A DNA stretch of 64,000 nt, taken from Diphasiastrum complanatum (Eukaryota > Streptophyta > Lycopodiopsida > Lycopodiales > Lycopodiaceae). Of this stretch, positions 39,637 through 52,538 are shown one piece after another. Under the pieces are notes generated by a model. The model had not been told where the DNA came from and ran no database searches. It saw only the letters and a program-made list of their open reading frames with translations. The stretch is taken from NCBI GenBank assembly GCA_029204225.1, contig CM055113.1:10316364-10380363 (forward strand), written 5' to 3'. The position numbers and the translations under genes are program-made. Numbering within the stretch: position 1 is the first letter of the stretch; every line of letters starts with the position of its first letter.

Positions 39637-42600
39637 TCACGGGTGAAAGCCAATGCCCCGCCCAAGCTTGGGGCTAATTATTATTTCCGTACGAAACGGG
39701 GTAGTTGCGAGCCGAAGCCCAGGAAACCAAAGATTATGTAAGTGTAAGGGGTGGATGGCTTTGGCAGTTGTTAGGGGTTTTTCGAACGAGGGGTTGGTTT
39801 CGTCAGAAAGCCCTAAAAGGGTAAGGGATAGCCGCTTCCAACCCTGGTGGCTCGCTCGATCACTTCGTGCTCTTCCAGCCAATGGAAGTTTCCAGGCTTC
39901 CAGAAATATGGTAGAAAGAGGGTAAGTTCAGCTTCAGTAAGCTTGGTCTTGGCACAATACTACGGTCATCCTCTCACACTACTATCAAGACTGATTCTCC
40001 TAGAACAGTACTAAAACTATGACATCCCGCGTCCTTGCAAGATCCACTATTGGTAAGATGCAGGGCTTTGGCGCTCTAAGGATATCATCCAACCGCTCTA
40101 TCCCGAGCACAGATATAATTCTTTGGCGGTGGTGTATCTTCAACCCTAGCAAAATAGTAATGATTAGATGTGAAGTACCGATGTATGGCATGTTAGGTCC
40201 TAGAGGGAGATTGGGACGCATCCCTGCCATTATGGTGTTCGGACCATACACGAATTTCAAGGAACCTAATTATTGAAAATATTTTGGACCTTTAGAAATA
40301 TGACTACCTAGAGGTTTTGGTGGTATCTTAGACCTGCCAGACCTGATTTCTTCTTTCAAACCTCTAAATTGTTCTCATCTCTAACGTTGAACTTGTGGCG
40401 ATGCAATCACATAGGTCTACTGTGTACCTAGGATCTTCTCCTAAGTCATATTCCTAATCTTGATTGGTACTACTGGTTGATCTAGGTGACCGTATCGCTG
40501 GTTCTCTAAGTAGAAGGGGGTGGGCTATATCTGCGTACTTGACAGAGGTGGCTTTTGTCAGATGCCAAAATCTATCTTCTGTGAGTACGTATGCTTCAAA
40601 GTAACTGTACTCCCCACAATGTTGTGTTCTACGTAGAGTGTCTCCAGGGCATAGATATTGGTAGAATTCTGGGGTGAAAAAAAAGTAGCATGGAGGTCCT
40701 CTCTGCCTTAGCTGACAGATGTCACTACGCGCGGGTTGGAACTGACCCTCTTCCCCCATCATACGGGGTCCAACTCATTGTTGTTGTTATCTCACTTCTA
40801 GACCCCTACTTTGGTCTTTGAGATTAGGTCATGTGTCCGCTAAAGTTCTAGAACTATTAAGGGTACATCCATTGAAATTGTTGAATTTTTATTGGACACC
40901 CTAGACACTGTTCTTTTAAGGGGGGTAGGTCAAGTGAAATGTGGTGAGTACATTACGGGTACCATTCTGTTCACTGGACGGTAGCGTTTCCCAGATTTTT
41001 GGTCCAGGTGTTTCGCTAGACAATACCAGAAGTGGCGTGCCTACTTTGTGACTTAACCATGGCAGCGTATTTCAGCTGTTTCCGGCATACTACCCGCTCT
41101 GGTGTTTCACAGAGGTTGGGCCCAGTTAAGACTCTCTATAAGTGACAAAAACGGAAAAAAAGCTTCCAAACTTGACGATTTCGTAGAGCAGTTTAACTAA
41201 CAGTTCCATACTATAAAGTGTACGTTTCCAAACCTTGGTACTTCAACTAGTTGGATCGCATTTATTAATTCAGCTATGAGTCTCGTGGATGATATTGATA
41301 ACCAAAATTTTGTAATACAAACACTTGCATTTCTACAATATGAAAAAGAACCCCTACGTAAAGCAGCCAGTCATTGACGAGGTAGACGGTAGTCACATAC
41401 ATTGGTTAGGTTCACACATTCCGAATAACCCAAGCTCTTATGTATTTTGGCAAAAACCGATTAACATTAAACAGTACACTATTTTCAAATACCAAACTTT
41501 AACCACATAAATTCTATGGGCTAATGTCCTTTCATACAGTCAACAATTCTTTAGGCATTGTAAGATTGCAAATATTCCAAAAACCCTCTTGTCATGGTTA
41601 TCCTGCTTTCGAATCCTATGCATACACCCTATCACCCCCTAGTATGATTAGCGCGAGATGGAACGCCCCATTCACCACAAACCATTCTAATTAATCATCT
41701 GAACACATGCATACCATTAAAAACAACTACCATTAACCGAAATTACGTCGTGCTGACCTCATAGTTAGGACAACCGATGCCATTAGCTTTCAATAAACTT
41801 ACTTCTCTAGAACACAAGAAAAATTCGTATTTAATACGTAAATTGCAATTCCTCACCACAAAAAGCTTAGAAACATCAATTCATGAAATCGAGATAGATA
41901 ATTCAAGTAAGAATCACCTCAATCTGCAGTTAGGTAGCTTAGGTAGCGGGTTGTCGGTGCAACTCGTCATGAATGCCCTAGAATCTTGGTCACATTGCCC
42001 TTGCTGTCTGCCACTAGGTTTATCTTGCATTCATCGATTGGCGTTATGTTACTTTGTAGACGAATTATTGCTCCTATGGCAAAACCCAATTGATGATAAC
42101 AGAAATGTGAGTGCTTTAGAACCCACAGAGGTTCGGTGCCTCGGAAAGCAGCGATCTAGCAACACAGGATGACCGCAGACGCCTCTCTCATTGACAAAGA
42201 TGGACGTGCGAGACAGCGGACAACGAGCTTCACAATGTCACAAAACACGATCTTTCTGTCAGCGATGGACAGTCAGGGTAGCGGTGGGAGGCGGCAACCC
42301 ACTACTCTGGCCAACACACAGGCTGTTAGGATGATTTTCCTTTTGAAAACAGCCCTTTGTAGGCGACAATCATTCTGGTTTTGGCCGCAGGTAGGATTTG
42401 GACTTAACAGGTTGACTAGTAGATCGCTGGCAGGTTTGCTAACATACTATTTGATCTGTTCAACAGACTGGGAAGGGCGCCCGTAGACAGGTTGTCAGGT
42501 CTTTTTTTTTAACCATAGACAGCGATCGTAGGGAGCAAACAGGTTTTTGAAGTCGCTGGCACGTTTTCTAGACTATTTACAGGTCTGTCACAGCATGATG

Positions 42601-44200
42601 TGACCCAAAAACTTTGCAAATGGCCGCAACCAGGCCTGGCAAGCTGCATGACCGCTGGCAGACTGATTTTTGTGGTAGGCTGCAGCTGGAGCAGATCCAA
42701 ACAGAGGTAAGAAGGTCGTAATTAGACTGTAGAGGCCGCAAACAGGCCTGTAGACAGGTTGTGGCAGGTCACAGACAACTCAAGCAGGTCGCACAGGGCT
42801 CAAATCTCTGATTTTTGGCCGCAGGTGGAGCAGTAGAGGCCAAACAAGCTGCAACCAATTGGTGCAGGGCCGTAGGCAAGTTCAGCGAGCTGTTCCAAGC
42901 TCTCCACAGGTGCAGTGAGGATACAGGGCCGCAGGCAGCAGATTAGGGCATGAACATGGCTTCAGCGAGGGCCTGTAGGTCTGCAACAATTTCAGTATGG
43001 TATTCACAGATGGGCAGGTCACATACAGGTCTGATTTGTGCTGCAGACGGTGATTTGGAGATGTAATTGATCTGTTCGCAAACGGAGAGATGCCGGCCCA
43101 GTGAGGGTATTGCAGCTAGGCAGGTGCCTTTCAAATGATGAACGTCCTTGTCAATGAAGCCATAGTTTCCCACCACATTGAGCCCGATTCTTTGTATCCT
43201 TCTCACTGTTTATTGGTATGCGATTATCTAGACTGCGGATACACTTTCTGAACACCCAAAGGTATCCAAGTATTCCAAGAATACAAGATAATCCACAGAC
43301 ATTACTACAACCATTCAAACACAACCCAATCACTGCTTACGAAACAAGCGTCCAACACACATTCAAGACATTCCACCCAACACTTTACTCATGAATTTTC
43401 CAAAACCCTAACGTACACTCCGTTCAATGCAATCTTACGAGATGAACGTCCTACTAACACTCAACCGCGGTAACTAACTATTTCACAAAGCAACCATCCC
43501 ATAATCGAATCATGCCAACAACCATAAGGGCAAGTCAAGCATAAGGGCAAGTCAAGCATACATAAGGATTCCTAACAAGCCATCAATCACTTAACAAGCA
43601 TGCCATTACAACCTTGTTTAAACAATCAATAGTGAGACCATAATGACACAAGGAGACTAACAACATCAATATAATCTTCTCAGACAACAACTGATATGGG
43701 AATGGCCTCACTTCAAACACCCAATCCAGTCCACATTGGAGCTCTCAAAAACTCCTTAATAAGCATACAAGACTTCACCCTCAAGCATTCTTTCATGAAC
43801 ATCAACTAACAAGGAGTCATTCACATTCAAATGGGATCAATCCTCAAGACATTAACATTCAAACATCCTCAAACAAGTAAGCATTCAATAACTAACATTC
43901 ACAACAACATGGAATTTAACCAACAAAGCCTACATAACTCTCAAAAAACTTATCAACTCCAAATATGACAACCCCAATGCATTCCAACTCAAATGACTTT
44001 CTAACTAACTCTCAACAAATGTAATGAAACTCTCAATGAACATGGCATTCAACTATCACATCAAAACTATTACATCAAACTCATCAACTCCAACTATACC
44101 AATTTACAACTATCAACTCCAACTCATTATCATTATCCAACTATATCTTAACACAAAGAGTGGCCTCCTTTTATAGTAAATTCCAAGTGTCCCCCTTCAA
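39637..44200. repeat. Long dispersed repeat, copy B
   Basis: Counterpart of 577-3560 with the same block order. Its extra segment (about 39930-40950) includes coding-like sequence listed separately. The blocks 41010-41200, 41930-42000, 42130-42950 and 43370-44200 align with copy A. The GGCCGCAG-rich part is visible at 42380-42940. The right end past 44200 is not matched in copy A. Confidence 0.6.
40000..40780 (-). pseudogene. Unidentified coding-like segment inside repeat copy B
   Basis: The minus frame 40762-40454 reads TPEFYQYLCPGDTLRRTQHC, GEYSYFEAYVLTEDRFWHLT and KYADIAHPLLLREPA. A second minus frame, 40260-40000, reads KFVYGPNTIMAGMRPNLPLG and GTSHLIITILLGLKIHHRQR. Both are rich in folded-protein residues and lie in the segment missing from copy A. 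No family recognised. Confidence 0.3.
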
Positions 44201-45180
44201 AATGAGGCTTTGCCAATTTTCATGCCTTCACAGCCTTCTTTTCTATTTGTCCAATCCCCATTGGAAAGTACATCAAGTGGCCGTCTTTGAGGGTGTAGGA
44301 GTTGGTGGCATTTAAGGCCCCTTTCCAAAACTAGCCAAGATGCCACTTTTGTCAACAGCTAGAGGAGGTATCTACCAAACTTTTCTAGCCTCTAAGGTCT
44401 TCTTGCATTTATTATCCAAAAGGTGGTTGAAGACTCTTGTCAACCTCTCTCTCTCTCTCTTGTTAGGTGTCCTCTATTTCCCTCGATCCTCCATTTCCTT
44501 GGCCTTTGATTTAATTTTTCCTTGTAGTATGCACGGCTCGGCTTTTGGCTTTTGGTTTCTCGGGATTACCGACTGATTTGCGTACTTTGCCCAATTTTGC
44601 TCATTAGGATTTCTGCAAGTTTTAAGTATTGCCCACAATTCACAGCTTTTTGTCCGATAAATATTTTTCTTTGATGGCTCTTTGACTGGGGTTGACTTTT
44701 CCGGCATTCATGACTAGGGCTCCCACGACAACACGGTTTCTGTGAAAATGCACTAGGCAACCATATATTAGTAAAACCAACTCTGTACATGGTAGAATTT
44801 TAGCACGACTATGCCGGCTATTTTTACAACTGGCCAAAAAGCCGTAAAACTTTATCACTAGGCCATTTCTAAGGCCGCAAACTTTTCTCTAGCCTCATTT
44901 AGGACGGGCTGGGACCCCAATTCTAGGTGGACCGGCATTTTTGGCTAGTCTATACCAGAAATTGACCACAAAATATTTTTGACGGTTTTTTTGAAAGTCA
45001 GTTTCTTACTTTTAAACTGTGTCTAGCCACTTTAGGGCGGGCTGGAACCCAATTCTAAGACAAATTTGTGCCAATTTTTCTCTAATGATCGGGTTTTACA
45101 TGCCGATTTTTTCAGGTATTGCGAACTTAAGCTTCAATATTAACCCGATTTTCCATGTGAAAATATCAGCTAACAGCAGT
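44201..45180. repeat. Non-coding with a diverged 130-bp duplication
   Basis: TTTAGGACGGGCTGGGACCC (44899) and TTTAGGGCGGGCTGGAACCC (45032), both followed by AATTCTA, mark a local duplication of about 133 bp. No gene. Confidence 0.6.
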
Positions 45181-45208
45181 TCCTCTGAACCAGAGACATG
45201 TTTCTCCA

Positions 45209-45720
<512 letters not shown>

Positions 45721-46140
45721 GCTCTCATACATGTATACACATATACATACACATACATATATACATATATACATACACACACATATACACACATCCATTT
45801 GTATGTGTGTGTGTGTGTGTGTGCCCGTCGTTGATTGGATTTGGGTGACAACTTATGATCGAGACATGTGGATGATGCTCAGAGCGGGTGATTGATGATT
45901 GAAGACGGACATAATTAGATGGGGTCAAAATTTTGACAGCCAGTCATGTTTTGGATGGTTTCGACATGAAGCTTCGAGACCTTGACATGTGTGCGGCTGT
46001 GTGCGGCTGGTGTGCATGTTTATGTGTGCATGTGTATGTGTGTGTATGTGTGTGCGTATGTATGTGTGTATGTGTTTGCAAATGTATGTTTATGTTTGTG
46101 TGCATGCATATGTGTTTGTGTTTATGTGTGTGCATTACCT
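45721..46140. repeat. CA/TA and GT microsatellites
   Basis: CATACACATATACATACACA-type repeats at 45727-45797, (GT)n at 45802-45823, and interrupted TGTGTGTATGTGTG at 45990-46133. Confidence 0.9.
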
Positions 46141-46640
46141 ATGTCAAAATCTTGGATAAAGAATAGATTCCTACAAAATTTTAAAATATATCATACACAA
46201 AAAAATCCAAATGTACTCTTGTATACATTATGAAATTCAATTGTACTCTAAATAAAATTTGCAAATATTTCATGAAAGTCAATCTATGAAAACTTGATAA
46301 ATCCAAAAGAGTATGCATTTCAATAGGACGTAGAGTCTAAATGTTACAAAATTTCATCAGTAAATTCATGCATAAGGTGAATTTGCTCCACATATTATCC
46401 ATCATTTGTGTTAAATTGTTAAGTCTCACAAATGAGACACTACTTACATGTTTTCTAATATTACACATAAACTCTTCCACATCTATTACTAAGCGTCTAT
46501 TTCGTGGAAGAAATTGTCCATCGAGCTGTTGTAAGTACAAAAAGTATGTAAATTGATCAATGACCCTTACGACAATATACACAAAGCATGATTCAAATGC
46601 AATCACAAATACATGAGCCATCCACAAACTCATTCAAGAG
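46141..46640. other. AT-rich, no identified gene
   Basis: A minus-strand frame of 98 codons (46633-46337, with FLYLQQLDGQFLPRNRRLVI) is open, but I recognise no domain. Confidence 0.3.
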
Positions 46641-46719
46641 CTGAGAACATGATAGAGCCGAGTCTTCATGGGCACGAGCCCATTTGAATGGAGATTTTGC
46701 CACTCACGGACCTCATCTT

Positions 46720-47390
46720 GAGAAAAGAACCCCAAAACTGGATCACCAAAGTTTGACGGTAGTTCGGACTCCCAAAGATTCTTGCCAATTTTTGAGAATG
46801 CATGCGATGTGTATGGCGAAACATCTCCTGACACTATGGTCCAACTGTTTTCCATGACCATGATCGCTAAAGCACGTGACTGGTTTTTTGACCTCAATCA
46901 TGAAGATAAATTGGATTGGTCTAATCTAAAAGAGTCCTTTATCAAACGTTTTAAACCATTTTATTTGATAGAGAGTCCTTTTGTCAAATTAAGTAATATC
47001 AAGATGGCAAAAGACGAATGCGTACGAGACTATATCAAGCGATTCAAGCGCCTCAAAAGTCAAGTACATGAACAGCTCACCGAACAGATGCTCATCATCT
47101 GGTTTTTAGTCGGACTTTCGAGATGGATCAGATGCAAGCTTAAATCAAATGACGAATATACAAGCCTAAAATTAGCTATGTCTGATGCCATTCGAGAGGA
47201 AGATGAAGGATCAGATGTTGACAAATCCAGGGAAAGAAAAGCACCTTGTGCCCTTGTCCATGAGTCGAAGCCAATCGAGGATACCCGAGATCAACTTTGG
47301 AAATCTCAGTTGGAGTTGTTTAATAAGCAACATCAACTACAAATGGAGAACCTCACCAATAGACGTCCGTGTTCTGATCAGAGTGAGTAA
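46720..47390 (+). pseudogene. Gypsy gag (element 3), truncated by an LTR junction
   Basis: Upstream of the Met, ENACDVYGETSPDTMVQLFS and MTMIAKARDWFFDLNHEDKL match the Retrotrans_gag core. LKESFIKRFKPFYLIESPF, VRDYIKRFKRLKSQVHEQLT and IIWFLVGLSRWIRCK complete it. The frame is open for 202 codons from 46782 and the domain looks complete. The zinc knuckle and protease are missing. The ORF runs straight into the copia LTR half at 47361 and its last ten codons are LTR-derived. Confidence 0.85.
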
Positions 47391-47821
47391 ACAAGCGCGA
47401 TCAAACAACAATAAAGTGCATTCAATCATAACAAACATTCATCTACGTTATACACAGATAGAAAACGTGCTACTGCTATATTACACTGAAGCACAATAAA
47501 ATAGTAATTACAACCAAAATGGCGGCGTAACTGGGAGGCTCAAAATCATACGTCTCATGGATGGAGCATCCTGTAGAGTGTGTCTAGATGATCCATTTAT
47601 ACAATTCATCCATGTATTAATTATAGTGAATGTTTGTCACCTAATTAGGTAAGCCGTTGTGCTTGGAAGTATTTGGCTTTTGTGACAACTATACATAGTA
47701 TATACGGTCAATAAATCAGGAAATATTTTTGCAAACTGTTGTGACACTTAGTATATTTCTGTTGAATTGTTTTAAATGCTAGTTCTTGGAAGTCCTTGAA
47801 GATGGCCAAGTCTTCAATGAC
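47361..47821. repeat. Half of the copia element 2 LTR plus adjoining repeat, copy 2
   Basis: 47361-47720 matches 10480-10839, ending at the same AATAAATCAGG terminus. 47738-47821 matches 12219-12340 (GACACTTAG, TTGGAAGTCCTTGAAGATGG). Here the two parts are adjacent, whereas at 10 kb 1.38 kb lies between them. Confidence 0.85.
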
Positions 47822-47829
47822 TTCAATTG

Positions 47830-48610
47830 TCAGAAAACACAGTTTCAAAGACTGCCCAAAACAATCAAACAAGATCCTACCTACCCGACATGTCAGTTAT
47901 GAATCACGATAGGATCCTCATGACAACAGCACACGAGCACCATAGTAACCAATAGTTAAACCTGCTGCTCAATCGAGAAGTTCCTTGAGAACTTCCACAT
48001 TACCACAACATTTATCAGAATCGAACATAGGCGTTATATGAAATGAGTTATTGCAAGACATAGGGGAAACCGATATTTCATCATTTGCTACTATTCCCAA
48101 ACAAGAGCACCCTCCCCAGAGAATTGACATTTTATCTCCACTTTTGCAACCTGAAATCTATATGTCTTTCCATTTTTTGGCAAGATTTCCATCCACTGGA
48201 TATAACAAACCAAATTTGAGAATATGAAATCTAAAAGCTATTCATTTTATGAATCTCATGATCCAAAGAATACTACTGGGAATAGTATCCTCTTCTCCCA
48301 TGCATTTTAAGCCATATCTTACAATATCTACTATCAATGATGGTAGATTTAGTGTAACCAACCCTGCCTTGTTTTTGACAAGGGCATATCAGAGTTTTTC
48401 TCATTACTCTATAAGACCAATGAGATATTGCAATTGTCAAGGTGAATTATCAATGTTGATGAATGAAAGTTTTATTCGACAAGTGCCATACAGTTTTCAC
48501 TCTTTGTATTGTTTGTTTTTTTTTCTTGTTCCTCTTCATCCCTTTTGCGTGATTAATTTTTACATGAGAAATAGCTACTACACGAGAGTCTTTCGTAAAT
48601 TATCTCAAGA
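47830..48610. other. No identified gene
   Basis: The frame at 48249-48728 is open for 159 codons but lacks any motif I know, and its end lies in repeat R2. Probably decayed repeat sequence. Confidence 0.3.
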
Positions 48611-49760
48611 ACACATTTTCATTCATCTATCCATCTTCAGATCACCTTGTACAGAGTTTAGGATCTTTGAGCATACTGCAACTTTCAAAAATCCATCTCA
48701 TTTTAGAGTTGATTCTTGTCTTTCATAGATATATTCATCTTCGAGTCAATTACGGCAAGATCGAAACAAATTTAGTTAAAATTTGTTCAAGCTTTAGTCC
48801 AATCGCATGTTCAACGTATTTCAACTACGTGTTTCAAATGTCGATCCAACCTTGAGCATGCAAGTTACAGATAACAACATCCCCACCAACCGATTTTTTT
48901 TTTTGGGGGGGGGAGAGAGTGGATTTGCAGGCATCCATTATTGGAGCATGGGTGTTCTCTCAGTTACTCTCTCAGTCGAAATTCCAGTCTTGTCGATGCT
49001 CTTTCCTTAATGTAAAAAGGAGAATCTTTGATTGATAGGTTGCACAAACCTTGGGTTATCAGTCTTCAAGAGATTGGACTTATCAACAAAATTGGTGGTA
49101 GGAACAGATTTAGACAGATGGGTTGGATAGGGACTTGGTGGAAGGATGAAGGAACTGATAGTTCTACCATTGCAGCTTTGGACCCTTGCAATGTCGAGCT
49201 TTGACCGCTACTTGTTCACTTTGTCCTGCAGGCTCACTGTTGTCTTTATCTTTTCTGTAGCTCCTTCTTTTGATCCATTACTTTTGGATCTCTTTGGGCT
49301 TCATAGGAGGGGATTCAACTATCATGGCTCCAGAGAGTTTCTTTTGATCAAGATTGATCTGACTCAATTGTTGCTTAAGTTTTGTCCTGTCCTCCTCAGC
49401 TTCTTGGATCTTTCTCTTTATTTCTTCTGGCTGCTTCGCCTGCTTCCTTAGATTTTTTTTTCTGGTTGACCAACCAATGTAGGTGGTAGTTGGTCTCCGC
49501 AAGACATTTGCAATGATCTCTTAGCTGCTTTGGTAAGATTATCCAGGTTTGAGAAAACTAGGAATTTCTTAGGTGAACAATGGAATGATGGCAAACAAAC
49601 AGATGGAAGAAAGAGTGGTGTTGGTGACATCGGTAGATGGTGTGGACGATAGGTGTGAGAGTAGATGCAGATGTTGTGGCAAGAGGGCTAGTTGAAGAAG
49701 GAGACTAGTTTTCCAATACTTGTGCTTTTCTTTTCTGAAGAATCTTCGTCGTGACTGGGG
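48611..49760. repeat. Dispersed repeat R2, copy 2 (rearranged)
   Basis: 48615-48870 is in direct orientation to 4840-5010, but about 49020-49760 is the reverse complement of about 5170-5880. Between them is T11-G9 at 48894-48913 and a unique stretch. In the minus frame 49502-49278, EEIKRKIQEAEEDRTKLKQQ forms a coiled coil, suggesting former coding sequence. This copy lacks the ATG-to-stop integrity expected of a gene. Confidence 0.6.
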
Positions 49761-49864
49761 TACTTCTTCTGATTGAGTCTCTTTGGATTGCCTATTTAAA
49801 TTCTTAGCCGTGTCTTTTTCGTCTTTGGTTTCGTGACCTTGGTTGTCGATTTGTTCATGTTGTT

Positions 49865-50215
49865 GCCGACGTGTTTGTGTGTGTGTATTAGGCTTTAGAC
49901 ATAAATCATTAGGGTTAGGCTTTAGGCATTAGACATTGGGATTTGGGCTTTAGGCCTTAGGCATTAGGTGCTAGGCTGTAACTTTAGGTTTTAGGCCTAG
50001 GCTGTGTGTGTGTGTGTGTGTGTGTCTGTGTGTTAGGCTTTAGACATTAGGCATTAGGCATTAGTCTTTAGACATTATGCTTTAGGGTTAGGCTTTAGGC
50101 ATGTGTTTGTGTGTGTGTGTTAGGCTTTGGACATAAATAATTAGGGTTAGGCTTTAGGCATTATACATTGGGCTTTGGGCTTTAGGCCTTAGGCCTTAGG
50201 CGCTAGGGAACCAAG
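49865..50215. repeat. Telomere-like TTAGGC/TTTAGGC minisatellite with GT runs
   Basis: Built from TTAGGCTTTAGACATTAGGC variants. Two longer units, about 49885-49975 and 50121-50212, share TTAGGCTTTAGACATAAATC (with small changes), ATTAGGGTTAGGCTTTAGGC and GGGCTTTAGGCCTTAGG. (GT)n runs separate them. Plant telomeres are usually TTTAGGG; this is a degenerate relative or a coincidence of simple sequence. Confidence 0.75.
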
Positions 50216-51200
50216 GCCTTAGAAATTGTGTAATATGAGCAGTTTCAGTGTGGACAGTCACGTAATTTTATCACCAGATCAGAAGCGCATGATGAAGATA
50301 ATTGTTTCTTTAAGATGGCTAGAGGCGACAATGTCGAGAAAGAGGTTGAATGCCTTTGCAATATCCTTGCTTCAAGCCCTACCACTAATTTGAGTCACCT
50401 TTAGGTCAATCATGATGCAAGCTAATACAAACATGTAGATTTATCACGGAACCTCCTCATAGATCGAATGGAGCAACAATAGTTTTGTGCAGTCGTTCGC
50501 GTTTCATTCTAAAGAGCAGCCTCAGTTGTTCAAAAGTAGGCCCTATTCTCAACTGTTCAGAAGCAAGCTTTTTTCTTGACGACATTCAAGATTCAAAACA
50601 CCTTTTATATGCACGAAAAAATTCGTTTCCAATCCCAAATTTTACTATAGATTCATGCTTGTCAAATGAACTCAGATCACCGTTTCAACCTGATTTCTAA
50701 TATGAATGTACAATCGGAGATGGAAGGGATAGCTTTATCCTTATGTGAGAGATATTATTTGCATAAGGCAGCGACAGCCCATGTCCTTTCTTAAATCCAA
50801 GGCAAAGGCCTGCAACAGTGAACAATAAGTAGTACATGTCTTTTGTTTGAAGCTATCCAACATTATTGCATGATGTGTGTTGGATGTGTTGATTGGATGT
50901 ACCCGTGACAAATCTAAGACTGTGAAAGCAGCAATCACCAAGCCACGATGCCTCCTATGCAAGCCAACGCCATCCCCCTTCAATGGCAGCCAATTTGATG
51001 TGATAGTCTGCTCTTCGAATATTCTGAGATAGGTGGATTCTGGCTGATGAAGGCCTTTTGCAAGGTGAAGGTAATGTGATCAGTTGTTGCACTTTGTTTT
51101 TGCTGAAGGCACAATGGGAATGTTGTTTGGAAGAAGAGGATGCCAAGTGGATTCTGACAACAAAAGCGTCATAAGGCAACTCTGACTTCATCCTAAAGTG
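50216..51200. other. No recognisable gene
   Basis: Only short frames on both strands, no domain. Composition is ordinary. Confidence 0.35.
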
Positions 51201-51312
51201 CATTAGTGATAATTGAGAGTTTCTTGATGTTAGCAAAGGCATTCCATCGAGCAGTTGTGTACATTGTAGAGCCTTACAACAAAGGAGTCGATGGCATAGG
51301 AGAAAAAGACGG

Positions 51313-51315
<3 letters not shown>

Positions 51316-51406
<91 letters not shown>
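51316..51406. repeat. (GA)n microsatellite
   Basis: 91 bp of GA. The flanks differ from those at 18.7 and 58.5 kb, so this one is not obviously carried by the same element. Confidence 0.97.
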
Positions 51407-51409
<3 letters not shown>

Positions 51410-51489
51410 CAAATTTTGACTCAGGCTGTTAAGAGTGGGAAACATGGGTTGAAAAATAGTTGAATTTGAATGTGGAGTGGGCCCCTTAG

Positions 51490-51604
51490 ATGCATACATG
51501 GGGATGAGGGCCATGCATCCTCTTTCCCTGGATTTTTAGTAAAAAAAAGTATACGCATGGGTGAGGGGAGGAGGATGCATGGGGCCCTCACCCATGCATA
51601 CAAA
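51490..51604. repeat. Imperfect inverted repeat (hairpin)
   Basis: The left arm 51490-51531 (GATGCATACATGGGGATGAG, GGCCATGCATCCTC) and right arm 51562-51604 (GAGGATGCATGGGGCCCTCA, CCCATGCATAC) are near reverse complements with a loop of about 30 bases. In addition GCATGGGTGAGGG and CCCTCACCCATGC within 51554-51600 pair perfectly. It could be a foldback or MITE remnant. Confidence 0.7.
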
Positions 51605-52280
51605 AGTGTATGTAAGTTTATATATATATATAGATTCATTAATCAATTGAGTGATTGATTGATGATATTAGAGTTGTAGGCACAATTCCAACTTTTATGT
51701 CCACATGTGTAGTTGATATTTGGTTTGGTCTAGGTTGTAAAGTAGCCCTTAACTTGAAATAGGTCATACTAGTCTCCATTTGGTTAAAGCATTGTCTCTA
51801 ACTTAGTTGGATAATTAACTACTACAATAGTTAGTTTAGTTATTTAATTATAATAAGTAACCAACTATTAGTAACTAATATAATCAACTAACTAACTATC
51901 AATAACTAATATAATTGACTAGCTACTAGTAGCTATTTAGTTAGCATACTAATATTAGTTAGGTAGTCAGTATTAGTATTACCTGGTTAATACTAGTAGT
52001 TTAGTATATCTAATACTTGGTATTTAGTCAAATATTAGTATTTAGCATGTAGCATATTTAGTATATCATAGTTTTTAGTACTACAATACAAAATATATTG
52101 GATTGGTACATTTTCAATTTAATATATTTAAGTGTATTTAGTATATGTAGTATACCACATTAGATACTATACTATAGTATGTAATTGAGTACAATGTAAT
52201 TTATTATGTTATAGTATACTATGCAATATAGTATCTAGTACACTATAATTTATCACAAATACACTACTTAAAAATAAAAA
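51605..52280. repeat. TAGTTA/TAGTAT low-complexity region
   Basis: From about 51780 to 52270 the sequence is nearly all variants of TTAGTTA, ACTAACTA, TAGTATT and their complements, over 75 percent A+T by eye, with no ORF. Confidence 0.75.
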
Positions 52281-52538
52281 AATAGACAAAAAAATCGTTT
52301 CGAGCCGAAAACCCAAAACCGTTTCAAAACAATTTTGAAATGTAACACTCCAAAACGATGTCATTCTTCTACTATAAAAACATAGTCTTACATTAATTCA
52401 AAATGTATCAAAAAAAAACAAAGGTTTTCCTAGGTAAAATTGATACACTAATGTTTTATAGCAAGGGGAAAGACTTCCTAGTTAAAAGGGCCGTAGAAGG
52501 GGTTCAAATTCATTCTATTATAACTTAGTCTACCAAAA

